Positions 32,794 to 41,340 of a DNA stretch of 64,000 nt are shown here, piece after piece. The stretch spans positions 124,001 to 188,000 of the forward strand of contig CXTY01000035.1 of assembly GCA_001404055.1 (NCBI GenBank), written 5' to 3'. The DNA comes from Roseibium album (GTDB lineage: Bacteria; Pseudomonadota; Alphaproteobacteria; Rhizobiales; Stappiaceae). Position 1 is the first letter of the stretch, and each line of letters starts with the position of its first letter. The notes under the pieces were generated by a model that was not told the origin of the DNA, did not search any database, and saw only the letters and a program-made list of their open reading frames with translations. A program made the position numbers and the translations under genes.

Positions 32794-35283
32794 ATGGTCG
32801 AGACGGTGAACGCACAAACGCTCCCGCAGAGCGCAAGTGGCAGTTCGTCCGTTAAAGGGCTGGAGCCGGGAGCAGAAATAAAGGCGAAGGTCGAAACAAA
32901 TCTATCAGGTGGTGTAGTCCGCCTGGCGACGGAAAGCGGAAAGATCGATCTGCGCGTTCCCAATCCACTGCCCGTTGGAGCCGATGTGTCAGTCACTGTG
33001 ACCGGCACCAAACAGCATCCTTCCATTCAGATCACCAATATAAAATCACCGGATCAGGCAACTCAGCCATCTCAGCAAGTTGCAAAGGCGTCAGCTAACC
33101 CGGGGACTTCTCAAACTGCGGGCAATCCGCAAAGCGGATCCTTGCAAAGTGGTGCAGCAGCGGCAATCAGGCCTTCGCCTGCATTGACCCATCTTTTCCA
33201 GGCAGGCAACGCTTCGCCGCAAGCGACTGCTCCGGGAGCCAGTGCAAGCAGTCTGGCTAACTCAGGAACGGGTACTGTACTTGCCCCAAATTTGAGCGCG
33301 GGCCAGGGCGGTGCAGGTCGTGGTGCAGCTACGGCAGTGAACAGTTTACCTCCAGGGCCGAGCCCGTCTTTAGCGACAGGCACGACTTTGCAGGGAACCA
33401 GCATTCCCTCAGGTGCCGTGAAGACAATTCCGCCCATGCCGGTCTCTGGCGTAGCAGGCGCTGGAGTAGGCGCTAACGCCCAGACATCCCTTCCGTCGAG
33501 AACCTCATCCGACGCTGCGCAATTTCCGCTTGCACCAAGAGCATCAGAAACCGGGGCTCCTCTACCACCATCGGCTGCGCGCACTTCGGAAACTGCGCCA
33601 CTTCAGGCAGGCAGGGTATCCACACCACCGCCGCAGGCCACAGGTTCGGCTGGAACACCATCTGCATCATCTGGTAACGCGCCTCAGGTTTCAGTCGGCA
33701 ATGTGTCAACAGGGCAGGCGCAGCCCTCATCGATACCATCCGGACGCGGACCGATTGTTGCGCAGCCATCCGGCTCTGCGCCACTTTCCAGCCCGGCCCA
33801 GCCCCCGTCGATTGCCCAGACGGTTTCAGGGTCTCCACAGCCAGTCACCGGGACTGGTGCCCCTGCGAGCCAGGCATCTTCGGCGCCATTACCACCTGCA
33901 ACAAACCCGACCGGGCAAGCACCACTTCAGCCCGCTCCTCCTGGGCAAAGAGGTAGTGCGCCAGCAGTTGCCGGGGCCAGCTCGCAAGCACCATCGTCAG
34001 TGTCACATTCGGCGACCGAGGCAAGAGTTGTCCCCGCTGGCCAGGCTTCCGGTGCCGCGGCCGGTAGTGTGACGCCCGCTGCGGGGCAGAGCGGTGCAAA
34101 TCTCACTTCTTCTCTTTCCGGCCAGCAAGGAGTTGGTTCAACACCAACGGTGTCCTCAACGGCAATTCCGGCTTCGACCACTTCGACAGCAAGCTCGGTA
34201 CGCGCAGAGATTCCATCAGCACCAAACCTGCCGAATTCGCCAGCAACGCGTGCGATCCCGCCGCAACCTTATCCGGCCAGCCGAGACATGGCACCGCCCG
34301 CATCCAACCGGTCTTCCGCTGCAGGCAATGCTGTCGTGACACAACAATCGCCCGCGCAGCAGGCGGCATCCGTGCTGAAAGGACCGCTTGCCGAGCAGCA
34401 GGCCGGACTTGGAAACATGTTTGCACAAGTAGGAACACTGGCCGCGGCGCAGGCGACCGGCAAGGTTTCCATGCCGGACCCGGTGGTAAAAGCCATGCAA
34501 CAAATTCTGGGATTGCGCCTGAATACGGCCCAGATGCCAACCGGCAAGGATTTTCAACAGGCTGTCCGTTTTTCGGGCCAGTTCAGGGAAGCGCAACTGG
34601 CATTGCCATCAGGTGGAACACAGCCGCTCCCTGATTTGAAATCCATGTTGATTTCCTTCAAGTCCCTGCTGCAAAAGCTGGGAGCAGAAGCCCAGCTTTC
34701 AAAACCTGCAAACCAGCCAGCGATTCCTACGCGGCAAGGAGGACCGCAAAGTCAGGCACAGCAAATGACGGGAGGTTTTTTAAGCACGGTAGCGCAGCAA
34801 AACCTGCAATCCCTTTTAAAGGAAACAGATTCAGCTCTTGCCCGGATCCGGCTAACCCAACTGGTGAACTCCGGCATGACAGGAGACGACCGTCCACAGG
34901 CAACTACTCGTCCGATGGATCTCGTCGTTGAACTGCCTCTGTCGCTCGGACAGGAAACAGCCTTGATGCAAATGCAGATCGGCCGGGATGGGAGTGGTTC
35001 TGATAGTGAAGACGAAGACGAGCAGGCCTGGCGCTTGCGTTTCTCACTTGATCTGACTGCGACTGGGCCTTTGGAAGCTGCGATCAGTCTGCGCGGGGGC
35101 GGGACATTTGCCAGCTTGTGGGTTGATCGCAAGGAGACTTTTGACAATTTGAATGCCGTTCGTGAAACCATGGAAGCTGCCTTTGCAGATGCGGGACTGG
35201 ACTTGCAGGAACTTCGTCTTATCCGTGGTCTTCCTCCTAAAACCGCCGCCAAATACGGTGCGCTGATTAACCGCCAGTCCTAG
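32794..35283 (+). CDS. FliK-like hook-length control domain protein
   Basis: 829 residues. Residues ~25-75 form a small beta domain (AEIKAKVETNLSGGVVRLATESGKIDLRVP). About 400 residues of low-complexity Pro/Ala/Ser/Gln/Gly sequence follow. The C-terminal ~150 residues resemble the FliK Flg_hook domain (LVVELPLSLGQETALMQMQIGRD ... WRLRFSLDLTATGPLEAAISLRGG ... LREL-type LQELRLIRG). GGAGAAG precedes the start; GTG 32791 is an alternative. It is followed at once by an FlhB C-terminus-like gene. The pair sits outside any flagellar cluster, so it may act as a second ruler/switch pair or with another exporter. Confidence 0.82.
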   Translation: MVETVNAQTLPQSASGSSSVKGLEPGAEIKAKVETNLSGGVVRLATESGKIDLRVPNPLPVGADVSVTVTGTKQHPSIQITNIKSPDQATQPSQQVAKASANPGTSQTAGNPQSGSLQSGAAAAIRPSPALTHLFQAGNASPQATAPGASASSLANSGTGTVLAPNLSAGQGGAGRGAATAVNSLPPGPSPSLATGTTLQGTSIPSGAVKTIPPMPVSGVAGAGVGANAQTSLPSRTSSDAAQFPLAPRASETGAPLPPSAARTSETAPLQAGRVSTPPPQATGSAGTPSASSGNAPQVSVGNVSTGQAQPSSIPSGRGPIVAQPSGSAPLSSPAQPPSIAQTVSGSPQPVTGTGAPASQASSAPLPPATNPTGQAPLQPAPPGQRGSAPAVAGASSQAPSSVSHSATEARVVPAGQASGAAAGSVTPAAGQSGANLTSSLSGQQGVGSTPTVSSTAIPASTTSTASSVRAEIPSAPNLPNSPATRAIPPQPYPASRDMAPPASNRSSAAGNAVVTQQSPAQQAASVLKGPLAEQQAGLGNMFAQVGTLAAAQATGKVSMPDPVVKAMQQILGLRLNTAQMPTGKDFQQAVRFSGQFREAQLALPSGGTQPLPDLKSMLISFKSLLQKLGAEAQLSKPANQPAIPTRQGGPQSQAQQMTGGFLSTVAQQNLQSLLKETDSALARIRLTQLVNSGMTGDDRPQATTRPMDLVVELPLSLGQETALMQMQIGRDGSGSDSEDEDEQAWRLRFSLDLTATGPLEAAISLRGGGTFASLWVDRKETFDNLNAVRETMEAAFADAGLDLQELRLIRGLPPKTAAKYGALINRQS

Positions 35284-35297
35284 GAGGAGGGGAGATC

Positions 35298-35582
35298 GTG
35301 AGCGAGGAAAAACCGGTTAAGAAAATTGCCGTAGCGCTTCAATACGAAGACGATGGCGCTCCTATTGTCACTGCAAAAGGCGCAGGCACGGTTGCCGAGC
35401 AGATTGAGAAGGTCGCGAAAGAAGCAGGCGTTCCCATCGAGGAAAATCCGATGATGGCAGAAGCGCTTTCTCAGATCGAACTGGATGAAGAAATCCCGAT
35501 TGAACTTTATCAGGCCGTGGCGGTTCTCATTGGATTCATTATGCGTACGGGGCAGGCGCAAAATAATCCATCCCCGGAGTAG
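35298..35582 (+). CDS. FlhB C-terminal domain homologue (export switch paralogue)
   Basis: 94 residues starting at GTG 35298 with GGAGGAGGGG upstream. KIAVALQYEDDGAPIVTAKGAGTVAEQIEKVAKEAGVPIEENPMMAEALSQIELDEEIPIELYQAVAVLIGFI aligns with the cytoplasmic domain of FlhB/YscU after the autocleavage site. The NPTH cleavage motif itself is absent. Known relatives (FhlB/FlhX/YlqH) can partly replace FlhB. It is encoded 14 bases after the FliK-like gene, a conserved pairing. Confidence 0.9.
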   Translation: MSEEKPVKKIAVALQYEDDGAPIVTAKGAGTVAEQIEKVAKEAGVPIEENPMMAEALSQIELDEEIPIELYQAVAVLIGFIMRTGQAQNNPSPE

Positions 35583-35899
35583 TCACCCGTTTGGTTAGCG
35601 TTAAATGTGTAATTGGCAGCAGTTGATTGCGCTTAATATTTCTTTATTTCAGGCCCTCCAGTTCAACCTCTTCAGCGGACGTGATTATCGGGATTTCGAG
35701 TTATAACCAGAAAGCGCGACAAAAAGTCAGCAGCTAGCAGGGCGGTGTCTGTGCGAAAGAATGGTTTTTGGGCAAGGAAAACCTTGCAGGAAACGCAATT
35801 CCCGACTAGGCATCAACCGGCTACAAATTCGCGCTGCAGCAATTCTTGTCGGCTGCCAAATCAAGCGCGGGACAGACTTAGAACAGGATTTTTAACGCA
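35583..35899. other. 317-base intergenic region upstream of gatB
   Basis: No open frame or RNA gene recognised. It is AT-rich near 35600-35650 and probably contains the gatB promoter. No operator-like repeat stands out. Confidence 0.5.
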
Positions 35900-37381
35900 A
35901 TGACGCTTGTCGACGTACGCACACCCGATCCGAAGAAATTCATCAAGGGCGCGACCGGCGACTGGGAAATCGTGATCGGCATGGAAGTTCATGCGCAGGT
36001 CACCTCGGAAGCCAAGCTCTTTTCCGGTGCCTCAACTGAATTTGGCAAGGACCCGAACGATAATGTCAGTCTTGTTGATGCTGCCATGCCGGGCATGCTG
36101 CCTGTTATCAACGAGGAATGCGTCCGTCAGGCGATCCGTACAGGTCTGGGCCTCAAGGCAGAGATCAATCTGAAGTCTGTTTTCGACCGCAAGAACTATT
36201 TCTATCCTGATCTGCCGCAGGGCTATCAGATCTCCCAGTTCAAGCAGCCAATTGTCGGTGAGGGCGAGATCCTTCTCGACATGCCTGAAGAGCAGGTTGA
36301 GATCGGGGTCGAGCGCCTGCACCTTGAACAGGATGCCGGTAAGTCCCTGCATGATCAACATCCGACCATGTCCTTCGTCGATCTGAACCGCTCCGGCGTT
36401 GCGCTGATGGAAATCGTCTCCAAGCCGGATTTGCGATCTTCCGACGAAGCCAGGGCTTATCTCACCAAGCTGCGCACCATCCTGCGGTATCTGGGCACTT
36501 GCGACGGCAACATGGATCAAGGTTCCATGCGGGCCGACGTCAACGTGTCCGTTCGCCGCCCTGGTGGTGAATTTGGCACACGCTGTGAGATCAAGAACGT
36601 CAACTCGATCCGCTTTGTCGGTCAGTCAATCGAATTTGAAGCGCGTCGTCAGGTTGCAATCCTGGAAGACGGTGGTTCGATCGATCAGGAAACGCGCCTG
36701 TTTGATGCGGTCAAAGGCGAAACCCGCTCCATGCGCTCCAAGGAAGAAGCGCATGACTACCGCTATTTCCCGGATCCTGACCTGCTGCCGCTGGAATTCA
36801 CGCAGGAGTTTGTCGACGAACTGGGCGCGGATTTACCGGAACTTCCGGACGAAAAGAAAAATCGTTTCATCAACGACTATGGTCTGACGGCGTATGATGC
36901 CGACATCCTTGTTGTCGAAAAAGCCTCTGCAGATTTCTTCGAGGAAGTCGCTAAGGGCCGCGATGCAAAACTGGCTGCCAACTGGGTGATTAATGAGTTT
37001 TTCGGTCGTCTCAACAAGGAAGGCACCGACCTTGCCGACAGCCCGATCTCTGCGGCTCAACTCGGTTCGATTGTAGACCTCATCAAGGATGGCGTCATTT
37101 CCGGCAAGATCGCCAAGGACCTCTTCGAGATCGTCTGGACCGAAGGTGGTGACCCGGCCAAGATCGTTGAAGACCGTGGCATGAAACAGGTTACGGACCT
37201 GGGCGCGATTGAGGCAATCGTGGATGAAATCATCACCGCCAACCCCGAGAAAGTAGAGCAGGCGAAATACAAGCCAGGCCTGCTTGGCTGGTTCGTCGGT
37301 CAGGTAATGAAAGCATCTAGAGGCAAGGCCAACCCGCAGGCCGTCAGCGACATGCTGAAATCCAAGATTGGCATTGACTAA
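35900..37381 (+). CDS. gatB: Asp-tRNA(Asn)/Glu-tRNA(Gln) amidotransferase subunit B
   Basis: 493 residues, normal length. [54 protein letters not shown] and [11 protein letters not shown] are GatB signatures covering the kinase-like catalytic core. The C-terminal ~150 residues form the helical and YqeY-like tRNA-binding domains ([27 protein letters not shown]). With GatA and GatC (not in window) it amidates mischarged Glu-tRNA(Gln) or Asp-tRNA(Asn). A single chromosomal housekeeping gene, followed three bases later by a GFA gene. Confidence 0.97.
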   Translation: MTLVDVRTPDPKKFIKGATGDWEIVIGMEVHAQVTSEAKLFSGASTEFGKDPNDNVSLVDAAMPGMLPVINEECVRQAIRTGLGLKAEINLKSVFDRKNYFYPDLPQGYQISQFKQPIVGEGEILLDMPEEQVEIGVERLHLEQDAGKSLHDQHPTMSFVDLNRSGVALMEIVSKPDLRSSDEARAYLTKLRTILRYLGTCDGNMDQGSMRADVNVSVRRPGGEFGTRCEIKNVNSIRFVGQSIEFEARRQVAILEDGGSIDQETRLFDAVKGETRSMRSKEEAHDYRYFPDPDLLPLEFTQEFVDELGADLPELPDEKKNRFINDYGLTAYDADILVVEKASADFFEEVAKGRDAKLAANWVINEFFGRLNKEGTDLADSPISAAQLGSIVDLIKDGVISGKIAKDLFEIVWTEGGDPAKIVEDRGMKQVTDLGAIEAIVDEIITANPEKVEQAKYKPGLLGWFVGQVMKASRGKANPQAVSDMLKSKIGID

Positions 37382-37384
37382 GAG

Positions 37385-37780
37385 ATGGCTGAAGAGGAGA
37401 CATCTCAAAACGTTCAGCTGCCGATCAGCGGCTCCTGTCATTGCGGCGCAGTAACTTATGAAATGAAGGTACAGCCCCGCTTTGCCGTGGAGTGCAATTG
37501 CACTATTTGCCGTAGTCTGGGCACTGTCTGGGGCCACGGCTCCTCGGAAGAAATCTCTGTAACCGCTGCTCCGGGCGCAACCCTGAGCTACTCCCGCGGC
37601 GACAAGGAACTTGCATTCCACACCTGCAAGACTTGCGGTTCTTCAACCCATTGGGAAGGGATCGAAGGCGATTCCGTGGGACGCATGGCCGTCAATTTGC
37701 GGCTGGCAATTCCAGGCGCCGTTGAGGCCATCGGTCACCGCCATTTCGATGGTGCAGATACCTGGAAGTTTCTGGATTGA
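37385..37780 (+). CDS. GFA / CENP-V domain protein
   Basis: 131 residues of the glutathione-dependent formaldehyde-activating (GFA) fold. SGSCHCGAVTYEM, CNCTICRSLGTVWGH and FHTCKTCGSSTHW supply the Cys zinc ligands. Despite the family name, a formaldehyde role is unproven for most members. It starts three bases after the gatB stop and is probably co-transcribed. A 7-bp hairpin GATCAAA...TTTGATC at 37781-37802 follows. Confidence 0.9.
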   Translation: MAEEETSQNVQLPISGSCHCGAVTYEMKVQPRFAVECNCTICRSLGTVWGHGSSEEISVTAAPGATLSYSRGDKELAFHTCKTCGSSTHWEGIEGDSVGRMAVNLRLAIPGAVEAIGHRHFDGADTWKFLD

Positions 37781-37802
37781 GATCAAAGACGAACGTTTGA
37801 TC
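37781..37802. terminator. short hairpin between convergent genes
   Basis: GATCAAA and TTTGATC form a 7-bp stem with an 8-base loop starting right after the GFA stop and facing the GIY-YIG stop. No U-tract follows; the call is weak. Confidence 0.35.
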
Positions 37803-37821
37803 TGTCGCTGATTTCGGTTGG

Positions 37822-38112
37822 TTAGGAATTCAGAAATCTCTTCAGATCAAACCACTCAGGGTTCATCGTTTCGATCAGATCGATCTTCCACTTCCTTGGC
37901 CAGGATTTGATCGCCTTTTCCCGGGCGATTGCTTGTCCCGCGATCGGGTGCTCCTCATACCAGACCAATCGTAATGCACCATAGCGCAAGGTAAATTTGG
38001 ATCCACTTCCGTTCTCATGTTCGAAAATCCTTCGAACAAGGTCATTCGTGACACCGGTATAAAGTGTCCCATTTTTGCGGCTGGCAAGAATATAGACCCA
38101 GTAAAGCTTCAT
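37822..38112 (-). CDS. GIY-YIG nuclease-domain protein
   Basis: 96 residues, UPF0213-like. The two motif parts are WVYILAS and LYTGVTNDLVRRIFEHENG, followed by the catalytic Arg region (AREKAIKSWPRKWKIDLIETMNPEW) with Glu. Such single-domain proteins often occur in many copies per genome and near palindromic repeats. Here the two-hairpin repeat 38131-38237 lies immediately upstream of the start. Cellular role unknown. Confidence 0.92.
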   Translation of the reverse strand: MKLYWVYILASRKNGTLYTGVTNDLVRRIFEHENGSGSKFTLRYGALRLVWYEEHPIAGQAIAREKAIKSWPRKWKIDLIETMNPEWFDLKRFLNS

Positions 38113-38130
38113 AAGCAGATTGGAAACGGC

Positions 38131-38237
38131 ATGGATTGCAAGGTCAAGCCTTGCAATGACGGAGTGTGTTTATTCATCCGCAAATACGCTTCAAACTCCA
38201 CCCTGTCATGCCATGGCTCGACCATGGCATCCATGCC
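38131..38237. repeat. two-hairpin palindromic repeat upstream of GIY-YIG gene
   Basis: Hairpin 1: ATTGCAAGG-TCAAG-CCTTGCAAT (38135-38157), followed by GACGG. Hairpin 2: TGCCATGG-CTCGA-CCATGGCA (38209-38229). Architecture (two hairpins ~50 bases apart) and the TCAAG loop match the elements at 5021 and 13121, although the stem sequences differ, as if stems change by compensated substitutions. Confidence 0.7.
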
Positions 38238-38457
38238 GTGACTTAGCGAAACTGCGCTGCGTCCAGTATTGAAAACAGGGCGTTCCAGTGGAAGCCGATT
38301 ACCTTTCAAAAATATGCGCTGGTCGAAAGCTGTGCAGATACTGGAAGTAACTCCAATATTTCCGAAGTCGAAGCATTGACCTGAACACATGCGATGCTGG
38401 GCTTTTTCACCAGGATGGGCTAAATGGCTGGACGATAAGAAATCACGTTTGAGCCGA

Positions 38458-39999
38458 ATGATAGCTTCCAACAAAATCCAATCTGACGAAACGCCTTTCT
38501 ACGCTACTTCACTGGGCGTATGGGCTATCGTCGCCCTTTGGGGGCTCTCACACATATTGTTGCGTGCGCTGTCGACGCCGGTGCTCGGCACCGACGACAT
38601 GTTTGAAAATGTGCTCGTGCAGACCCTGGAAGCGGGATACATGCTCCGCCAGCCGCCGCTTTATGAGTGGCTGCTCTGGTCTGCACAGCAAGTCTTTGGA
38701 CCAACCATATGGGCGGCGCTTTCCGTCAAATATAGCCTGATATCATTAGCGGCGCTGTTCCTGTTCCTGATCGCGCGCAAGGCAATTTCAAATCCGCGTC
38801 TGGCTGCACTCTGTGCATTTTCCTATTCGCTCTATTACCAGTTCGGTTGGAACCTGCATGAAGGGGTAACCCACACGGTCGTGCTCACAACGGCCTGTGC
38901 CGCCAGCGCGTTTTTCTTCATCAAGGCGCTGGAGACAGGGAAGCTTGGGTTCTACCTGGTGTTTGGCGCGGTCGCAGGTGCCGGACTACTCGGAAAGCAC
39001 TCCTATCCGATTTTTGTGCTTGCCTTGTTGATCGCAGCGGCGAGCGATCCGGTCTGGCGGAAGAGAATTCAGCCCCTGGGTATCTTGCTGGTGCCGGTTG
39101 CCGCCGCATTGGTCTACAGCCCTTATGCCTATTGGATCCTGAGCGAAGGCCTGAAGCTGCTTTCTTCTGTCTCGCAGACCATGGGTGTTACGGCAGAGAC
39201 GTCGCATGTAATGCGCGCGGGCGAGGGGCTTGGCAAACTCGCCTTCGGGTTGCTCGGTTTTTCCGTGCCACTCCTGCCTATTCTGCTGCTGCTCTTCTGG
39301 CCGCGTTACATCAGGCGCAAGACGGCAACAGAGCTTGCGGTCAATGAAGTTGCCCGGCTATGCGGGCGTACGGTGCTCATGATGGTTCTGTTGACCGGGC
39401 TGATGATCCTTGTGACAGGTGCAACCTACGTCAAGGAACGGCATATGCATCCGTTGATGCTATTGCTGCCGATCTTTCTGTTTGCAGATCTTGAGCGGTT
39501 CGGTTTCGAAAAACAGTGGCGCTGGCTTGGGGCGATCATTATTGCTCTTGTCGCTGTTGTGTTCCTTGCTCGTGTGCCAGGCATCCTGGCTCCAGACAGG
39601 TTCTGGTGCGGCGGCAAGTGCCGTCATATGAAACCCTATGCAGATCTGAAAACGCCGCTTACAGAGTTGGGGGCAGCCAACGCGACGCTGATTGCCGATA
39701 ATGGCTACACAGGTGGCAACTTGCGGGTGCTCTTTCCGAGCGCTCGGGTTGTCACCAATGCCATTCCGGCACGAACGACGCCACGTGATAAGTGTTTTTA
39801 CATCTGGGAGCAGGGCGAGATTGAACCACAGGTAGAGGCAGTAGAACGGTTCAAATCGGTGGCTTTTTGGGATGCAGAGCAACCAGTCGCAGCCTCTTAC
39901 AAAACAGGAAGTTGGTCGCATCTCTGGAAGGAGCCGGATTGGCGCACGACCTGGTGGGGTGTTGCAGAGCTGGATCCGGGCAATCCGATTTGCCGCTAA
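38458..39999 (+). CDS. glycosyltransferase family 39 (ArnT/PMT-like) membrane protein
   Basis: About 513 residues with ten or more membrane segments. The early luminal motif has TDDMFENVLVQTLEAGYMLRQPPLYEWLLWSAQQVFG, where the acidic pair is the proposed catalytic site of GT39. The loop LHEGVTHTVVL and the KERHMHPLMLLLPIFLFADLERFG region are also typical. It should transfer a sugar from a polyprenyl phosphate to a lipid or protein on the periplasmic side. ATG 38458 is chosen over 38389; neither has a good ribosome site. Confidence 0.85.
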   Translation: MIASNKIQSDETPFYATSLGVWAIVALWGLSHILLRALSTPVLGTDDMFENVLVQTLEAGYMLRQPPLYEWLLWSAQQVFGPTIWAALSVKYSLISLAALFLFLIARKAISNPRLAALCAFSYSLYYQFGWNLHEGVTHTVVLTTACAASAFFFIKALETGKLGFYLVFGAVAGAGLLGKHSYPIFVLALLIAAASDPVWRKRIQPLGILLVPVAAALVYSPYAYWILSEGLKLLSSVSQTMGVTAETSHVMRAGEGLGKLAFGLLGFSVPLLPILLLLFWPRYIRRKTATELAVNEVARLCGRTVLMMVLLTGLMILVTGATYVKERHMHPLMLLLPIFLFADLERFGFEKQWRWLGAIIIALVAVVFLARVPGILAPDRFWCGGKCRHMKPYADLKTPLTELGAANATLIADNGYTGGNLRVLFPSARVVTNAIPARTTPRDKCFYIWEQGEIEPQVEAVERFKSVAFWDAEQPVAASYKTGSWSHLWKEPDWRTTWWGVAELDPGNPICR

Positions 40000-40044
40000 G
40001 CGGGTTCCTGTCCCTTTTGTCAGAACTCGGAAGTTGGTGTCTAA

Positions 40045-40509
40045 ATGAGTCAATCCATTCAGATCATAAAAGCCTGCCCTGAGCACCTCCGAGAGATTAT
40101 TGCGGTCATCAATGCGGGAGCAGTGAGTGTTCGCATAGGTAAGGAATTTGAGAGCTGGGAAGCGTACCGGCCAGCTTTCGATGCGCTGTCCGCAGCACCC
40201 GAAGTTGATATTTATGTTGCCCTGAACGAAGCCGGTGAAGTGATCGGTACTTACCAGGTTCATTTCATGCGCGGCATCACTTACAAGGGGCGTCCGCGTA
40301 TTGAAATCGAGAGCGTACATGTGCGGTCCGATCAACGCGGAACCGGGGTCGGTCGACAAATGATGGATCACGCCGAGGCTTTGGCACGCGCCGTGAACGC
40401 CTGCATGATCCAGCTCACGTCCAACCGGGAGCGCGAAGGCTCACACCACTTTTACCAACGTCTCGGCTATGACCAGAGCCACCTAGGCTACAAGAAGATG
40501 CTGGTCTGA
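40045..40509 (+). CDS. GNAT-family N-acetyltransferase
   Basis: 154 residues. IEIESVHVRSDQRGTGVGRQMMDHAEALARAVNACMIQLTSN is the acetyl-CoA-binding core (R-x-x-G-x-G variant), ending HHFYQRLGYDQSHLGYKKML as in the PhnO-like/RimI-like group. The substrate cannot be told. It lies just upstream of the glutathione transferase gene with a 28-base gap. Confidence 0.9.
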   Translation: MSQSIQIIKACPEHLREIIAVINAGAVSVRIGKEFESWEAYRPAFDALSAAPEVDIYVALNEAGEVIGTYQVHFMRGITYKGRPRIEIESVHVRSDQRGTGVGRQMMDHAEALARAVNACMIQLTSNREREGSHHFYQRLGYDQSHLGYKKMLV

Positions 40510-40537
40510 AATGATCGAAGGCGCTCAAGGAGAAATC

Positions 40538-41251
40538 ATGACTGTTTCGCAGGAAAAGCCGATCGAGTTCTATTACTGGCCGACGCCCAATGGTTGGAAA
40601 GTCTCGATCATGCTGGAAGAACTCGGCGTCCCCTATGATCTGAAACTGGTCAACATAGGCAAGGGAGACCAGTTCGAGCCCTCGTTTCTTGCCATTGCTC
40701 CGAACAACCGGATGCCTGCAATCGTCGATCCCGAAGGTCCTGACTGCGACCCGATCACTGTCTTTGAATCCGGTGCGATCCTGCAATATCTTGGCCGGAA
40801 ATTCGGCAAATTCTATCCGCAGGACGAGCGAAAACGCGTGGAAACCGAAGAATGGCTCATGTGGCAGATGGGTGGTTTTGGTCCGATGCTGGGGCAAAAC
40901 CATCACTTTCGCCATTATGCGCCGGAACAGGTTCCTTACGCCCTTGACCGATACTTCAACGAAACCCACCGTCTCTACGGCGTTTTGAACCGCCGTCTGG
41001 AGGGACGTGATTTTGTTGCTGCTGGTCAATACACGATTGCCGACATGGCTATCTTTGGCTGGGCGCAGCGTTGGCAACGGCAGGGGATCGACCTGACCGA
41101 ATTCCCGAATGTAAGAACCTGGCGAGAGCAAATGGAGGCACGTGACGCGGTTCAAAGGGGACTGGCTGTCGGCGAAGACCAGCAAAAGACGCTGGTTATC
41201 GAAGACGACAAGGAAGCCCAAAGCGTTCTATTCGGCCAAAAGGCGCGCTAG
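40538..41251 (+). CDS. glutathione S-transferase (YfcG/Ure2p-like)
   Basis: 237 residues. The thioredoxin-like N-domain is IEFYYWPTPNGWKVSIMLEELGVPYDLKLVNIGKGDQFEPSFLAIAPNNRMPAIVD, and the glutathione site is VFESGAILQYLGRKFGKFYP. The helical C-domain includes WLMWQMGGFGPMLGQNHHF and YTIADMAIFGW. The N-P-N/Asn pattern is that of the Nu/YfcG class with disulfide-reductase activity. ATG 40538 follows AAGGAG. Confidence 0.93.
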   Translation: MTVSQEKPIEFYYWPTPNGWKVSIMLEELGVPYDLKLVNIGKGDQFEPSFLAIAPNNRMPAIVDPEGPDCDPITVFESGAILQYLGRKFGKFYPQDERKRVETEEWLMWQMGGFGPMLGQNHHFRHYAPEQVPYALDRYFNETHRLYGVLNRRLEGRDFVAAGQYTIADMAIFGWAQRWQRQGIDLTEFPNVRTWREQMEARDAVQRGLAVGEDQQKTLVIEDDKEAQSVLFGQKAR

Positions 41252-41340
41252 GCCCGCTGCGGTGCCCGCTCTGTCGCCGCTTCTGAAAATGGTGCCGACA
41301 GGTGAAACCAACTGACGGGCGTAGAGAGAGGCAAAAAGGC

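Noticed and set aside
33111-34596. Several long frames antisense or shifted to the FliK-like gene
   Set aside because: Low-complexity GC-rich coding sequence opens shadow frames in other phases; none has a ribosome site or a domain.
38126-38240. Short-repeat region considered as a CRISPR-like array
   Set aside because: Only two dissimilar palindromes, no regular direct repeat with spacers.
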